Assembly: GCA_018713325.1 (NCBI GenBank)
Contig: DVFJ01000036.1
Coordinates: forward strand, 1 to 64,000
DNA from: Candidatus Onthenecus intestinigallinarum
Lineage (GTDB): Bacteria > Bacillota > Clostridia > Christensenellales > Aristaeellaceae
DNA: 64,000 nt
Direction of reading: 5' to 3'
How positions within the stretch are numbered: the first letter of the stretch is position 1; each line of letters starts with the position of its first letter. A program made the translations under genes and the position numbers. A model generated the notes under the pieces. It was given only the letters and a program-made list of their open reading frames with translations. It searched no databases and was not told the DNA's origin. This document shows, one piece after another, positions 32,825 through 41,698 of the stretch.

Positions 32825-32871
32825 GCGCTGAAAAACAGCGCAAAAGCGCCCCGATTCCCGGTTGGAGGGGG

Positions 32872-32900
32872 TTGTAATTCACTTCTTCCTGTGTTATAAT
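32872..32900 (+). promoter_or_regulatory. Promoter for the rimP-nusA-infB operon
   Basis: TTGTAA (32872-32877), 17-base spacer, TATAAT (32895-32900). It leaves a leader of about 115 nt. Confidence 0.78.
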
Positions 32901-32953
32901 AATTGTCGTAGGAAGGAAGTAGGAGTTTGTGCCGCTCCATTTGCGGCTTGCGT

Positions 32954-32983
32954 GAAAGAGTGGGCTTGACATCCCACTCTTTC
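32954..32983 (+). promoter_or_regulatory. Hairpin in the rimP 5' leader
   Basis: Perfect 11-bp stem GAAAGAGTGGG / CCCACTCTTTC with an 8-base loop. It is followed by CTGTTGTTTG rather than a continuous U-run, and lies 38 bases before the rimP ATG. It may be an attenuator or protein-binding leader element. Confidence 0.5.
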
Positions 32984-33021
32984 CTGTTGTTTGTCCGATT
33001 GACGCTTTGAGGAGTGTGTGC

Positions 33022-33543
33022 ATGGCGCAAAGCGACATCATCGCCATTGCGGTGCCCGCGTGCGAGGCGCTCGCGCGCGAAATGAACTACGAACTGGTCG
33101 ACGTCGAGCTCGCCAAGGAAGGGCCCGGCAAGTATCTTCGCATCTATATCGACAAACCCGGCGGCATCACGCTCGACGACTGCGAGGCGTTTCACCGCGC
33201 CATTCAGCCCAAGGTCGAGCGGGTGGATTATGACTTTTTGGAGGTCTGCTCGCCCGGCATCGACCGCCCGCTGAAAAAACAGCGGGATTTTGACGCGCAT
33301 GCGGGCAAGCAGGTGCAGGTGCATCTGTACCGTCCGGTGAACCGGCAGAAGGTCTTCGAGGGGACGCTCGTGGGCCTCGTGGACGGGGAGATCGTGCTCG
33401 ATACGCCGCAGGGCCGCATGCGCTTTGCGCAGCGGAGCGCCTCGCGTGTCACGCCCGTCCTGCACTTTGAGGATGCCGATTTTGACGCCGACTTTGACGA
33501 AACGGAAATGGAAACAGAGGGAGCTGGAAACGATGAATCGTGA
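33022..33543 (+). CDS. rimP: Ribosome maturation factor RimP
   Basis: 173 residues. YELVDVELAKEGPGKYLRIYID and LEVCSPGIDRPLK are the RimP landmarks. Needed for 30S assembly. The tail is very acidic (DADFDADFDETEMETE). ATG at 33022 follows GAGGAG. Overlaps nusA by 11 bases. Confidence 0.95.
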   Translation: MAQSDIIAIAVPACEALAREMNYELVDVELAKEGPGKYLRIYIDKPGGITLDDCEAFHRAIQPKVERVDYDFLEVCSPGIDRPLKKQRDFDAHAGKQVQVHLYRPVNRQKVFEGTLVGLVDGEIVLDTPQGRMRFAQRSASRVTPVLHFEDADFDADFDETEMETEGAGNDES

Positions 33544-34630
33544 GGTTATCGAAGCGATCAACGCGCTGGCCAAGGAGAAATCCATCAGCAAGGAAGTTCT
33601 CTTCAGCGCGATTGAGGAGGCGCTCAAGTCCGCCTATAAAAAGAGCCTGAAGAAGGCGCCCACCGGCATGCCCAACGTGCGCGTCGTGTTGGACCGCGAC
33701 GACGGCACCGTGCAGGTCTTCGCGCGCAAGGTCGTGGTCGACGAGGTGTTCGACGACACCACCGAGATCTCGCTTGAGGCGGCGCGCGCCATCCAGCCCA
33801 GCTACGAAGAAGGCGACATCGTCGAGACTGAGGTCACGCCGCGCAATTTCGGCCGCCTGGCCGCGCAGGCCGCCAAGCAGGTCATCGTCCAGCGCATCCG
33901 CGAAGCCGAGCGCGGCATCATCTACGACGAGTACATCGAAAAGGAGAACGAGATCCTCACCGCCATCGTCAAGCACGTCGAGGGCAAGAACGTCTTCGTC
34001 GAGCTGGGCAAGACCGAGGGCATCATCGACCCCGGCCACATGATGCCCGGCGAGGAATACGCCCTGGGCGACCGGCTCAAGGTCTACGTGCTCGAGGTGC
34101 AGCGCTCCAGCAAGGGGCCGCAGGTGCTCGTCTCCCGCACGCATCCGGGCCTGGTCAAGCGCCTGTTCGAGCTGGAGGTGCCCGAGATCCAGAGCGGCGA
34201 CGTGCAGATCAAGTCCATCGCGCGCGAGGCCGGCTCGCGCACGAAGATGGCCGTCTTCTCCTCCGATCCGCTGATCGATCCGGTCGGCTCCTGCGTCGGG
34301 CCGCGCGGCGCGCGCGTGGAGCGCGTGGTCGCGGAGCTCAAGAACGAGAAGATCGACATCATCAAGTGGTCGTCGGATCCGGCGGAGTTCATCGCCAACG
34401 CGCTCAATCCCGCGCGCGTGCTGAACGTGATCGTGTCGGACAAGGAAAAGTCCTGCCGCGTGATCGTGCCGGATAACCAGCTGTCCTTGGCCATCGGCAA
34501 GGAGGGGCAGAACGCTCGCCTGGCCGCCAAGCTGACGGGCTGGAAGATCGACATCAAGAGCCAGACGCAGGCGGAGCAGGCCGAGGAGGAAGAGGCCGCC
34601 GCTCAGGAGCCCGAGGCGGAAGAGATCTAA
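33533..34630 (+). CDS. nusA: Transcription termination/antitermination factor NusA
   Basis: 365 residues: polymerase-binding N-domain (1-125), S1 domain (about 130-200), then two KH domains (DPVGSCVGPRGARVE; SLAIGKEGQNARLAA). It lacks the C-terminal acidic repeats of E. coli NusA, as is usual in Firmicutes. Starts inside rimP. Confidence 0.97.
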   Translation: MNREVIEAINALAKEKSISKEVLFSAIEEALKSAYKKSLKKAPTGMPNVRVVLDRDDGTVQVFARKVVVDEVFDDTTEISLEAARAIQPSYEEGDIVETEVTPRNFGRLAAQAAKQVIVQRIREAERGIIYDEYIEKENEILTAIVKHVEGKNVFVELGKTEGIIDPGHMMPGEEYALGDRLKVYVLEVQRSSKGPQVLVSRTHPGLVKRLFELEVPEIQSGDVQIKSIAREAGSRTKMAVFSSDPLIDPVGSCVGPRGARVERVVAELKNEKIDIIKWSSDPAEFIANALNPARVLNVIVSDKEKSCRVIVPDNQLSLAIGKEGQNARLAAKLTGWKIDIKSQTQAEQAEEEEAAAQEPEAEEI

Positions 34631-34644
34631 AAGGGGTGTAGCGA

Positions 34645-34917
34645 TTGCTCAAGCCACGCAAGATCCCCATGCGCATGTGCGTGGGATGCCGCGAGATGAA
34701 GCCAAAGCGCGAGCTGCTGCGCATCGTCAAGTCGCCAGAGGGCGTCATTGCCTTCGACCGCACAGGCAAGTCGCCTGGCCGGGGCGCGTATGTCTGCCCA
34801 AGCCGCGAGTGCCTGACGCGCGCGGTCAAACAGCGCCAGCTCGAGCGCGCGCTGGAGACCAGAGTGGGCGAGGATGTGTACGCGATGCTCATGGAGCAGG
34901 TGGAAGCACATGAGTGA
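34645..34917 (+). CDS. rnpM: RNase P modulator RnpM (YlxR, DUF448)
   Basis: 90 residues. MRMCVGCREMKPKRELLRIV and GRGAYVCPSRECL are the DUF448 signature. The B. subtilis homologue binds and inhibits RNase P RNA. TTG start, with AAAAGGGG about 10 bases upstream. Overlaps ylxQ by 8 bases. Confidence 0.93.
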   Translation: MLKPRKIPMRMCVGCREMKPKRELLRIVKSPEGVIAFDRTGKSPGRGAYVCPSRECLTRAVKQRQLERALETRVGEDVYAMLMEQVEAHE

Positions 34918-35224
34918 CGCAAAGGTATGGGGCCTGATCGGCCTCGCCAGCCGCGCGGGGCAGGTTGCGTCCGGCGAGAGCGCATGTGAAATCGCCCTCA
35001 GGCGGGGCGAGGCCGCGCTGGTCCTGCTGGACGAGGGCGCATCCGCCGGCGCGCGCAAGGCGCTGTCGGATGCCTGCGTCTACCGCGGCGTGCCGCTCTT
35101 CATCGTCGAGGCGGGGCGCATCGCCGCCAGCATCGGCAAGCCAGGGCGCATGGCGGCGGCGGTCAAACCGGGTTCTCTGGCGCAGCAACTGCAAAGGTTA
35201 TTGCAGCCGGATTCAAACATATAG
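34910..35224 (+). CDS. ylxQ: L7Ae-family RNA-binding protein YlxQ
   Basis: 104 residues, ribosomal L7Ae/L30e-like fold ([16 protein letters not shown] at the N-terminus). Probable K-turn RNA-binding protein. Start ATG at 34910 inside the rnpM end; an earlier in-frame start would add 12 residues without homology. Confidence 0.9.
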   Translation: MSDAKVWGLIGLASRAGQVASGESACEIALRRGEAALVLLDEGASAGARKALSDACVYRGVPLFIVEAGRIAASIGKPGRMAAAVKPGSLAQQLQRLLQPDSNI

Positions 35225-35276
35225 ATTTCCCATAATCCTAAATTCAATCGCTGATAAGCGGGGGTGCAAGGGCCGA

Positions 35277-37982
35277 ATGTCCAAAGTCAAGGTGCAAGAA
35301 GCTACAAAAGAACTGAGCCAGGGCGCCGGCAAACTGCTGGAAGAGGTGACGCGCGTTCGCAAGAGCGCACAGGATCTGCTTCAGTCGCTCAAGAAGGCAG
35401 AGTCCTCCTTCCTCCAAAAAGAGGAGGAGCTCAAGGAGCAGGAGCTCAAGGAGCAGCAGCGCCAGATCATGAGCGCGCAGAGCAAGGCATGGACCATGCC
35501 TGACGCCGAAGAGCCCGCCGCGCCCGAAGCCGAACCCCAGGCAGCAGCGCCCGTACAGAAGAAGCCTGAGGAAAAGCCGGCCCCGGCGCCTCAGCCGGCC
35601 GTGGAAAAGCGTCCGCAGCCTGCCGTCACGCCGGCCGCGCCTGTCCGTCCGGCGGCGCCCGCCACGGCCTCCGGTGCGCCCGTTGCGCCGCGGCCCGTCC
35701 GTCCGGCCGCGCCCGTTGCGCCCGGCGCACAGCGGCCGATGCAGCGGCCCGCGATGCAGGGCGCACAGCAGGGCCGGCCGATGCAGCCGCGTCCGTATCA
35801 GGGACAGGGCGCGCAGGGCAACCGTCCTTACGGCCAGAGCCCGCAGGGCGGTCCGGCGCGTCCCATGAACGGTCCGCGTCCGATGGGTCCGCGTCCCTTC
35901 GGCCAGGGTGGCCCGCGCCCGGCGAGCGCAGCCGGCGGTCCGCGTCCGGCCGGATCCTTTGGCCAGGGCGGTCCGCGTCCGATGGGTCCGCGTCCCGGCA
36001 TGGGCCGCAAGGGGCCGGAGCTTGTGCCGACGGTCGAAAAGGAACGCGTGTCCAACTACGACCCGAACAAGAAGCTCTACATGCGTCAGCATGATCCGGA
36101 GCGCGTCGCACGCAACCGCAAGCAGCTCGTGCGCGAAAACGGCATCGGCTTTGACGACGAGGTCGTGCGCGGCGGGCGCAAGAAGCGCAAGCCGCAGTCC
36201 GTCCAGCAGACGATGGCGCCCATCAAGATCGAGAAGGCGTACATGACCGCCGAGACGATCACCGTCAAGGACCTGACCGAGCGCATCGGCAAGCCCGCGG
36301 GCGAGATCATCAAGAAGCTGCTGCTGCTGGGCATCATGGCCACGATCAACCAGGAGCTCGACTATGACACCGCGCAGCTGGTCTGCTCGGAGTTCGGCAT
36401 TGAGCTGGAGAAGAAGTTAGAGAAGACTGCGGAGGACGTGCTCACCGAGTCCGACGAGGTCGTGGACGACGAAGACGATCTGCTGCCGCGTCCGCCGGTC
36501 GTCACGATCATGGGCCACGTCGACCACGGCAAGACCTCGCTGCTGGACTACATCCGCAAGTCGCACGTCACGGAGGGCGAAGCGGGCGGCATCACGCAGC
36601 ACATCGGCGCGTATACAGCCCAGTGCAACGGGCGCACCATCACGTTCCTGGATACGCCGGGCCATGAGGCGTTCACCTCGATGCGCGCGCGCGGCACGCA
36701 GGCGACGGACATCGCCGTGCTGGTCGTGGCGGCGGACGACGGCGTCATGCCGCAGACGGTCGAGTCGATCAACCATGCCAAGGCGGCCAAGGTGCCGATC
36801 ATCGTGGCCATCAACAAGATCGACAAGCCCGGCGCGAACATCGAGCGCGTCAAGGAGGACCTGACCCGCTACGAGATCGTCTCCGAGGAGTGGGGCGGCG
36901 ACACGATCATGGTGCCCGTCTCCGCGCACACGGGCGAGGGCATCGAGGAACTGCTGGAGAACATCCTGCTGCTGGCCGACGTGCAGGAGCTGCGCGCCAA
37001 TCCCAAGCGCGCCGCGCGCGGCGTCATCATCGAAGCGCGCCTGGACAAGACGCGCGGCCCGGTCGCGACGGTGCTCGTGCAAAACGGCACCCTGCACACC
37101 GGCGACAACGTCGTGGCAGGCATGGCCTTCGGTCGCATCCGCGCGATGGTCAACTCCCGCGGCGAGCGCGTCAAGAGCGCCGGCCCGTCCATGCCGGTGG
37201 AGGTCATCGGCTTTGGCGATGTGCCCGAGGCGGGCGACGCGATCAGCGCGGTCGACGAGCGCCTGTCCCGTCAGGTGGTCGAGGAGCGCCGCGCCAAGCA
37301 GAAGGCCGAGATGGTCAAGAAGTCCGCGCGCGTCACGCTCGACGAGCTGTACTCGCAGATCGCGGCCGGCAATGTGAAGGACCTGAACATCATCATCAAG
37401 GCGGACGTGCAGGGCTCGGTCGAGGCGGTCAAGCAGTCGCTGGAGAAGCTGAGCAACGACGAGGTGCGCGTGCGCACGATCCACAGCGGCGTGGGCGCGA
37501 TCACCGAGAACGACGTAATGCTCGCCAACATCGACAACGCGATCATCATCGGCTTCAACGTCCGCGCAGACGCCAAGGCGACCGCGGCGGCCGCGCGCGA
37601 CAACATCGACATCCGCTTCTATCGCATCATCTATCAGGCAATCGAGGACGTCGAAAACGCCATGAAGGGCCTGCTTGCGCCGGAATTCAAGGAGAACGTC
37701 CTGGGCCATGCCGAGGTGCGCACCGTATTCAAGGTCTCGGGCGTCGGCACCGTGGCGGGCAGCTATGTCACCGACGGCAAGGTACAGCGCAACGCGTCCG
37801 TGCGCCTGCTGCGCGACAACGTCGTCGTGTTCGAGGGCAAGCTGGATTCGCTCAAGCGCTTCAAGGACGACGCGCGCGAGGTCGCGGCCGGCTACGAGTG
37901 CGGCATCGGCCTGGAGAAGTTCAACGACATCAAGGAAGGCGACGTCATCGAGTGCTTCGTGATGGAGGAAGTCGCTCGCTGA
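35277..37982 (+). CDS. infB: Translation initiation factor IF-2
   Basis: 901 residues. A coiled-coil/charged N-terminal segment (1-75) and a Pro/Ala/Gly/Arg-rich low-complexity linker (about 75-245) precede the IF2_N motif (about 330-380), the G domain (GHVDHGKTS about 413, [15 protein letters not shown]) and domains II-IV. Delivers initiator tRNA. The linker contains repeated PRPMGPRP units. Start ATG 35277 with a weak purine-rich site (GGGGGTGCAAGGG). Confidence 0.96.
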   Translation: MSKVKVQEATKELSQGAGKLLEEVTRVRKSAQDLLQSLKKAESSFLQKEEELKEQELKEQQRQIMSAQSKAWTMPDAEEPAAPEAEPQAAAPVQKKPEEKPAPAPQPAVEKRPQPAVTPAAPVRPAAPATASGAPVAPRPVRPAAPVAPGAQRPMQRPAMQGAQQGRPMQPRPYQGQGAQGNRPYGQSPQGGPARPMNGPRPMGPRPFGQGGPRPASAAGGPRPAGSFGQGGPRPMGPRPGMGRKGPELVPTVEKERVSNYDPNKKLYMRQHDPERVARNRKQLVRENGIGFDDEVVRGGRKKRKPQSVQQTMAPIKIEKAYMTAETITVKDLTERIGKPAGEIIKKLLLLGIMATINQELDYDTAQLVCSEFGIELEKKLEKTAEDVLTESDEVVDDEDDLLPRPPVVTIMGHVDHGKTSLLDYIRKSHVTEGEAGGITQHIGAYTAQCNGRTITFLDTPGHEAFTSMRARGTQATDIAVLVVAADDGVMPQTVESINHAKAAKVPIIVAINKIDKPGANIERVKEDLTRYEIVSEEWGGDTIMVPVSAHTGEGIEELLENILLLADVQELRANPKRAARGVIIEARLDKTRGPVATVLVQNGTLHTGDNVVAGMAFGRIRAMVNSRGERVKSAGPSMPVEVIGFGDVPEAGDAISAVDERLSRQVVEERRAKQKAEMVKKSARVTLDELYSQIAAGNVKDLNIIIKADVQGSVEAVKQSLEKLSNDEVRVRTIHSGVGAITENDVMLANIDNAIIIGFNVRADAKATAAAARDNIDIRFYRIIYQAIEDVENAMKGLLAPEFKENVLGHAEVRTVFKVSGVGTVAGSYVTDGKVQRNASVRLLRDNVVVFEGKLDSLKRFKDDAREVAAGYECGIGLEKFNDIKEGDVIECFVMEEVAR
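35871..35996 (+). repeat. In-frame direct repeats in the infB linker
   Basis: A 27-base unit at 35871-35897 is repeated exactly at 35970-35996; it encodes GPRPMGPRP. Shorter copies (GGCCAGGG[T/C]GG) lie between. Both copies are in the same frame. Confidence 0.8.
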
Positions 37983-38004
37983 TCCCTTCGCCAGAGGAGA
38001 AACC

Positions 38005-38385
38005 ATGCCATTTCAATATGAACGGACGGATCGCATCGCCGAGGAGATGCGCCGGGAGATCGACCACATCATCCGCGAAGATCTGAACGACCCGCGCATC
38101 GCGGGCACGTTCAGCATCACGCGCGTGGATGTGACGCGCGACCTGCGCTATGCCAAGGTCTTTGTCAGCATCCTGGAGCCGGAAAACCGCGAGCCGATGA
38201 TGGCCGCGCTCAAAAAGGCGGCCGGATTCGTGCGCCGGACGGTCGGCAAGCGGATTGTGATTCGCTACACGCCGGAGATCCTCTTCGAGCTGGATACCAA
38301 CATTGAGTACGGCGTGCGCATCGCAAGCCTGATCGATCACGTCATTGCAGAAGAAGAAAAGAGGACCGAAGATGCCGATTCCTGA
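38005..38385 (+). CDS. rbfA: Ribosome-binding factor A
   Basis: 126 residues, KH-like fold. RTDRIAEEMRREIDHIIRE, DPRI and DLRYAKVFVS are typical. Late 30S maturation factor. AGAGGAG precedes the ATG. The end overlaps nrnA by 14 bases. Confidence 0.95.
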   Translation: MPFQYERTDRIAEEMRREIDHIIREDLNDPRIAGTFSITRVDVTRDLRYAKVFVSILEPENREPMMAALKKAAGFVRRTVGKRIVIRYTPEILFELDTNIEYGVRIASLIDHVIAEEEKRTEDADS

Positions 38386-39328
38386 GCGCATGCTCACCTC
38401 AATGAAACAGGCACAGCGCGTTGTGCTGATTGCCCACGTGTCGCCGGATGGCGATACGCTGGGCTCGGCGCTCGCGCTGCGCCTTGCCCTTTTGGCCGTT
38501 GGCGCCGTCGCGGACGTCGTCTGCCAGGACGCCGTGCCCGAACTGTACGCGACCCTGCCGGGTGCGGGGACGGTCGTCCCGCCGGAAAAGGTCGCCGGGC
38601 GCGTTTACGACCTGGCCGTGGCCGTCGACGTGTCCGACGCGCTGCGCATGGGCGATTGCTCGCCGGTTTTTGAGGCCGCGCGGTCACGGATGGTCGTCGA
38701 CCATCACGGGACCAACACGCGCTTTGGCGAGGAAAACTGGGTGGATCCGGACGCCTCGGCGACGGGCGTGCTCGTGCTGCAGCTCGTGCGCGCGCTGGGC
38801 GCGGAGCTTACGCCGGAGATCGCCCGGTGCCTGTTCGTGGCGCTGTCCACGGATACGGGACATTTCCAGTACCAGAACACCAACGCGCAGGCCCTGCGCG
38901 CGGCAGCGGACTGCGTGGAGGCGCGCATCGATGTCGCGCAGATCACAGAGGGGCTGTATCGCGAGCGGCCGCGGGCCAAGACGGAGCTGCTCGCCTGCGC
39001 GCTGCGCTCGCTGACGTTCGAGCGCGGCGGTCGCCTGGCCTACATGAAGCTCTCCCGCGCAGACTTTGAGCGCTGCGGGGCGAGCGACGCCATGAGCGAG
39101 GGCCTGATCAACTACGCCATCGAGACGCAGGGCGTGAAGGTGGCGTTTCTGGCGCGTGAAAACGACGCGGGCGTCAAGTTCTCGCTGCGCAGCCGGCCGC
39201 CGTATGACGTGGCGGCGGTGTGCAAGCGGTTTGGCGGGGGCGGCCACGTCTTTGCGGCGGGCTGTACGATCGCCGCGCCGCTGGACGAGGCGATCCCGGC
39301 GATGCTCGCTGCGATCGATGTGGGGTGA
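38372..39328 (+). CDS. nrnA: DHH/DHHA1 phosphoesterase, bifunctional oligoribonuclease/pAp phosphatase NrnA
   Basis: 318 residues. DHH motifs HVSPDGDTLGSA, VDVSD and VDHHG, and the DHHA1 glycine-rich end FGGGGHVFAAGC. Degrades nanoRNA and 3'-phosphoadenosine 5'-phosphate. ATG at 38372 inside rbfA, following AGAGGA. Confidence 0.92.
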   Translation: MPIPERMLTSMKQAQRVVLIAHVSPDGDTLGSALALRLALLAVGAVADVVCQDAVPELYATLPGAGTVVPPEKVAGRVYDLAVAVDVSDALRMGDCSPVFEAARSRMVVDHHGTNTRFGEENWVDPDASATGVLVLQLVRALGAELTPEIARCLFVALSTDTGHFQYQNTNAQALRAAADCVEARIDVAQITEGLYRERPRAKTELLACALRSLTFERGGRLAYMKLSRADFERCGASDAMSEGLINYAIETQGVKVAFLARENDAGVKFSLRSRPPYDVAAVCKRFGGGGHVFAAGCTIAAPLDEAIPAMLAAIDVG

Positions 39329-39335
39329 AGCGCAT

Positions 39336-40226
39336 TTGAACGGATTCCTCTGCGTGCTCAAGCCGCCGGGCATGACGTCCAGCGACGCGGTCGTGCTCGT
39401 GCGCAGGCGCCTTCCGAAGGGGACAAAGGTGGGCCATGCGGGCACGCTCGACCCGGAGGCCTGCGGCGTGCTGCCGGTGATGGTCGGGAAGGCCACCCGG
39501 CTTTTCGATTATCTCGTCGAAAAGGAAAAGATCTACGTCGCCCAGCTCAAGCCGGGCATCGAGACCGACACGCAGGACGCCTACGGCCAGGTGCTGCGTA
39601 CGGCTGAAGCGCATGTGACGGCGGAGCGGCTGCAATCGGTCCTGCCACAGTTTCTGGGCACGATCCTGCAGCGCCCGCCGATGTACTCCGCGCTCAAGGT
39701 CGGCGGGCGCAAGCTGTATGACCTGGCGCGCGCAGGGCAGGAGGTGGAGGTCGCGCAGCGTCCCGCACAGATCCACGAACTTCGCCTGCTCGAGCAGCTT
39801 GCAGATGGTTCGTTTTTGTTGCGCGTGCGCTGCGGACGCGGCACCTACGTGCGCACGCTGTGCAGCGACATCGGCCGCGCGCTGGGATGCGGCGCGCACA
39901 TGGGCTTTCTGCTGCGCGAGCGCACGGGCGCGTTCGACATCCAGAGCGCGCATACGGTCGAGGAGATCGAGGCGGCGCAGGACCTGGAGCCGCTGCTCCT
40001 GCCCATCGATGCGCCGCTGGCGCACCTGCCGCGCGTGGATGTGGACGAGCGCGCGGCCCGCTTTTGCCTGAGCGGCAATGCGCTGCGTCCGCAGCAGCTG
40101 CGCGGCGAGCCCGTCTGCGGCGCGCCGACGCGCGCCTATCTTGCGGGCGCGTTTGCGGGCATCGGCCGCTTTGACGGGCAGGCCTTTCACTTTGACGCCA
40201 TGTTACTGGAGAGAGAGAAGACATGA
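39336..40226 (+). CDS. truB: tRNA pseudouridine(55) synthase TruB
   Basis: 296 residues. Catalytic Asp39 in GHAGTLDPEACG; MYSALKVGG and RCGRGTYVRTLC motifs. Makes psi-55 in the T-loop. TTG at 39336 has GGGGTGA 8 bases upstream and begins NGFLCVLKPPGMTS; the in-frame ATG at 39318 inside nrnA is the alternative. Overlaps ribF by 4 bases. Confidence 0.94.
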   Translation: MNGFLCVLKPPGMTSSDAVVLVRRRLPKGTKVGHAGTLDPEACGVLPVMVGKATRLFDYLVEKEKIYVAQLKPGIETDTQDAYGQVLRTAEAHVTAERLQSVLPQFLGTILQRPPMYSALKVGGRKLYDLARAGQEVEVAQRPAQIHELRLLEQLADGSFLLRVRCGRGTYVRTLCSDIGRALGCGAHMGFLLRERTGAFDIQSAHTVEEIEAAQDLEPLLLPIDAPLAHLPRVDVDERAARFCLSGNALRPQQLRGEPVCGAPTRAYLAGAFAGIGRFDGQAFHFDAMLLEREKT

Positions 40227-41152
40227 AGCTTTTGACGCACGAGGCGCTCTGGCAGGGGCCCGAGACGGTGGTGGCGCTGGGCACGTTCGACGGTGTGCAC
40301 GTCGGCCATGCGCGGCTGATCCGCAAGGCAAACCACCTCGCCGCGCTGTATGACCTGCAAAGCGTGGTCCAAACGTTTTCCAATCATCCGCTGGAGGCGC
40401 TCGCCCCGCAGCGCGTGCCGCCGATGCTGACGACGCGCGCGGAGAAGATCGCGACGATCAGCGCCTACCGCCCGGATGCGATGGTCATGCGCCCCTTTGA
40501 CCGGGAATTCGCTTCGCGATCGCCGGAGGCGTTTGTCCGCTCGCTGGTTGAGACGCTGCGTCCGCGACACGTCGTCGTGGGGTTCAATTACACCTTCGGC
40601 GAGCGCGGCGCGGGCACGCCGCAGACGCTGTGCGAGCTGGGGCCGCATTACGGCTTTGAGACGCACGTCGTGGATGCCGTACTGCGCGGCACAGAGCCCG
40701 TGTCCTCTTCGCGCATCCGCGCGGCGCTGAGCGCCGGGCGCATGGGGGAGGCGACCGACATGCTGGGCAGGCCCTACAGCCTGTGCGGCGTGGTCGTGCA
40801 CGGCAAGCATCTGGGCCATGAGCTTGGCTTTCCGACCGCCAATATCGCCTGGCCGCAGGGCAAGGCCATCCCGCCCAGGGGCGTGTACTTCGCCCGGGTC
40901 TGGATGGAGGGCCTGCCGTACCTGGCGGTGCTCAACATCGGCACGCATCCGACGGCGCCGGAGGGGCCGCCCAGCATGGAGGCGCACCTGCTCGACTTCG
41001 AGGGCGACCTGTACGGCAAGCACCTGCGCGCGGAGCTGTGGCGCTTCTCGCGGCCCGAACGGCGCTTTGAATCGCTGGATGCGCTCAAGGCGCAGATCGG
41101 CAGGGATCTGGAGCTGACGCGCGCCTTCTTCCGGGAGCGGCTGCACGGTTGA
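40223..41152 (+). CDS. ribF: Bifunctional riboflavin kinase/FAD synthetase
   Basis: 309 residues. N-terminal nucleotidyltransferase domain ([25 protein letters not shown]) and C-terminal flavokinase domain ([14 protein letters not shown]). Converts riboflavin to FMN and FAD. ATGA overlap with truB. No FMN riboswitch precedes it. Confidence 0.96.
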   Translation: MKLLTHEALWQGPETVVALGTFDGVHVGHARLIRKANHLAALYDLQSVVQTFSNHPLEALAPQRVPPMLTTRAEKIATISAYRPDAMVMRPFDREFASRSPEAFVRSLVETLRPRHVVVGFNYTFGERGAGTPQTLCELGPHYGFETHVVDAVLRGTEPVSSSRIRAALSAGRMGEATDMLGRPYSLCGVVVHGKHLGHELGFPTANIAWPQGKAIPPRGVYFARVWMEGLPYLAVLNIGTHPTAPEGPPSMEAHLLDFEGDLYGKHLRAELWRFSRPERRFESLDALKAQIGRDLELTRAFFRERLHG

Positions 41153-41187
41153 GCTTCGAATTCGCAAGAAGAAATGAAATTGACATA

Positions 41188-41216
41188 TTTACAAAAACGG
41201 CGGGGCATGGTAAAAT
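41188..41216 (+). promoter_or_regulatory. Promoter for rpsO
   Basis: TTTACA (41188-41193), 17-base spacer, TAAAAT (41211-41216). A second -35-like TTGACA at 41180 is too far from the -10. Confidence 0.7.
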
Positions 41217-41233
41217 AATCAGCGGGTCTGTTG

Positions 41234-41264
41234 AACCGCATGCGCGGTTGGTCGAATCTCCGAC
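41234..41264 (+). promoter_or_regulatory. Structured rpsO leader
   Basis: Two hairpins in the roughly 95-nt leader: AACCGC/GCGGTT (41234-41249) and GTCG/CGAC (41251-41264). S15 commonly represses its own mRNA through such leaders; that is inferred here. Confidence 0.4.
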
Positions 41265-41313
41265 GTCCTACCATGCTTGCGGCGATGCCCAAATCAAATG
41301 GAGGTGTTTGTCA

Positions 41314-41577
41314 ATGGATAAGGAACGCAAGGACCAAATCATCAAGGAATTCGCCCGTCACGAGGGCGACACCGGTTCGCCTGAGGTGCAGGTGGCGCTG
41401 CTGACCGAGCGCATCAACCACCTGAACGAGCATCTGGCGGACCACAAGAAGGACCACCACTCCCGTCGCGGCCTGCTGCTGATGGTCGGTCAGCGCCGTG
41501 GCCTGCTGGCGTACCTGAAGCAGACGGATATCGAGCGTTACCGCTCGCTGATCGCGCGCCTGAACCTGCGCAAGTAA
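41314..41577 (+). CDS. rpsO: 30S ribosomal protein S15
   Basis: 87 residues. [17 protein letters not shown] and [16 protein letters not shown] are diagnostic. GGAGGTG at 41300-41306 sets the start. Followed by pnp, the standard order. Confidence 0.97.
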   Translation: MDKERKDQIIKEFARHEGDTGSPEVQVALLTERINHLNEHLADHKKDHHSRRGLLLMVGQRRGLLAYLKQTDIERYRSLIARLNLRK

Positions 41578-41612
41578 AACCTGTGGGGCGAGGACGCGCC
41601 TTGCCCCCGATG

Positions 41613-41652
41613 AAGAGCCGTTCGTTTGGGGGAAACCAAACGGCGGCTCTTT
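41613..41652 (+). terminator. Hairpin between rpsO and pnp (terminator/processing site)
   Basis: AAGAGCCG and CGGCTCTT plus inner CGTTTGG and CCAAACG pair around GGGAAA. Only three U residues follow, so partial termination or RNase processing is likely. Confidence 0.6.
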
Positions 41653-41698
41653 GCGCATGCCAAGCATCAAAGAATGATCATGATTAGGGAGGCCTCTC

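Noticed and set aside
40160..40222. FMN riboswitch before ribF
   Set aside because: ribF overlaps truB by four bases, and no AGGGT-type aptamer elements are present.
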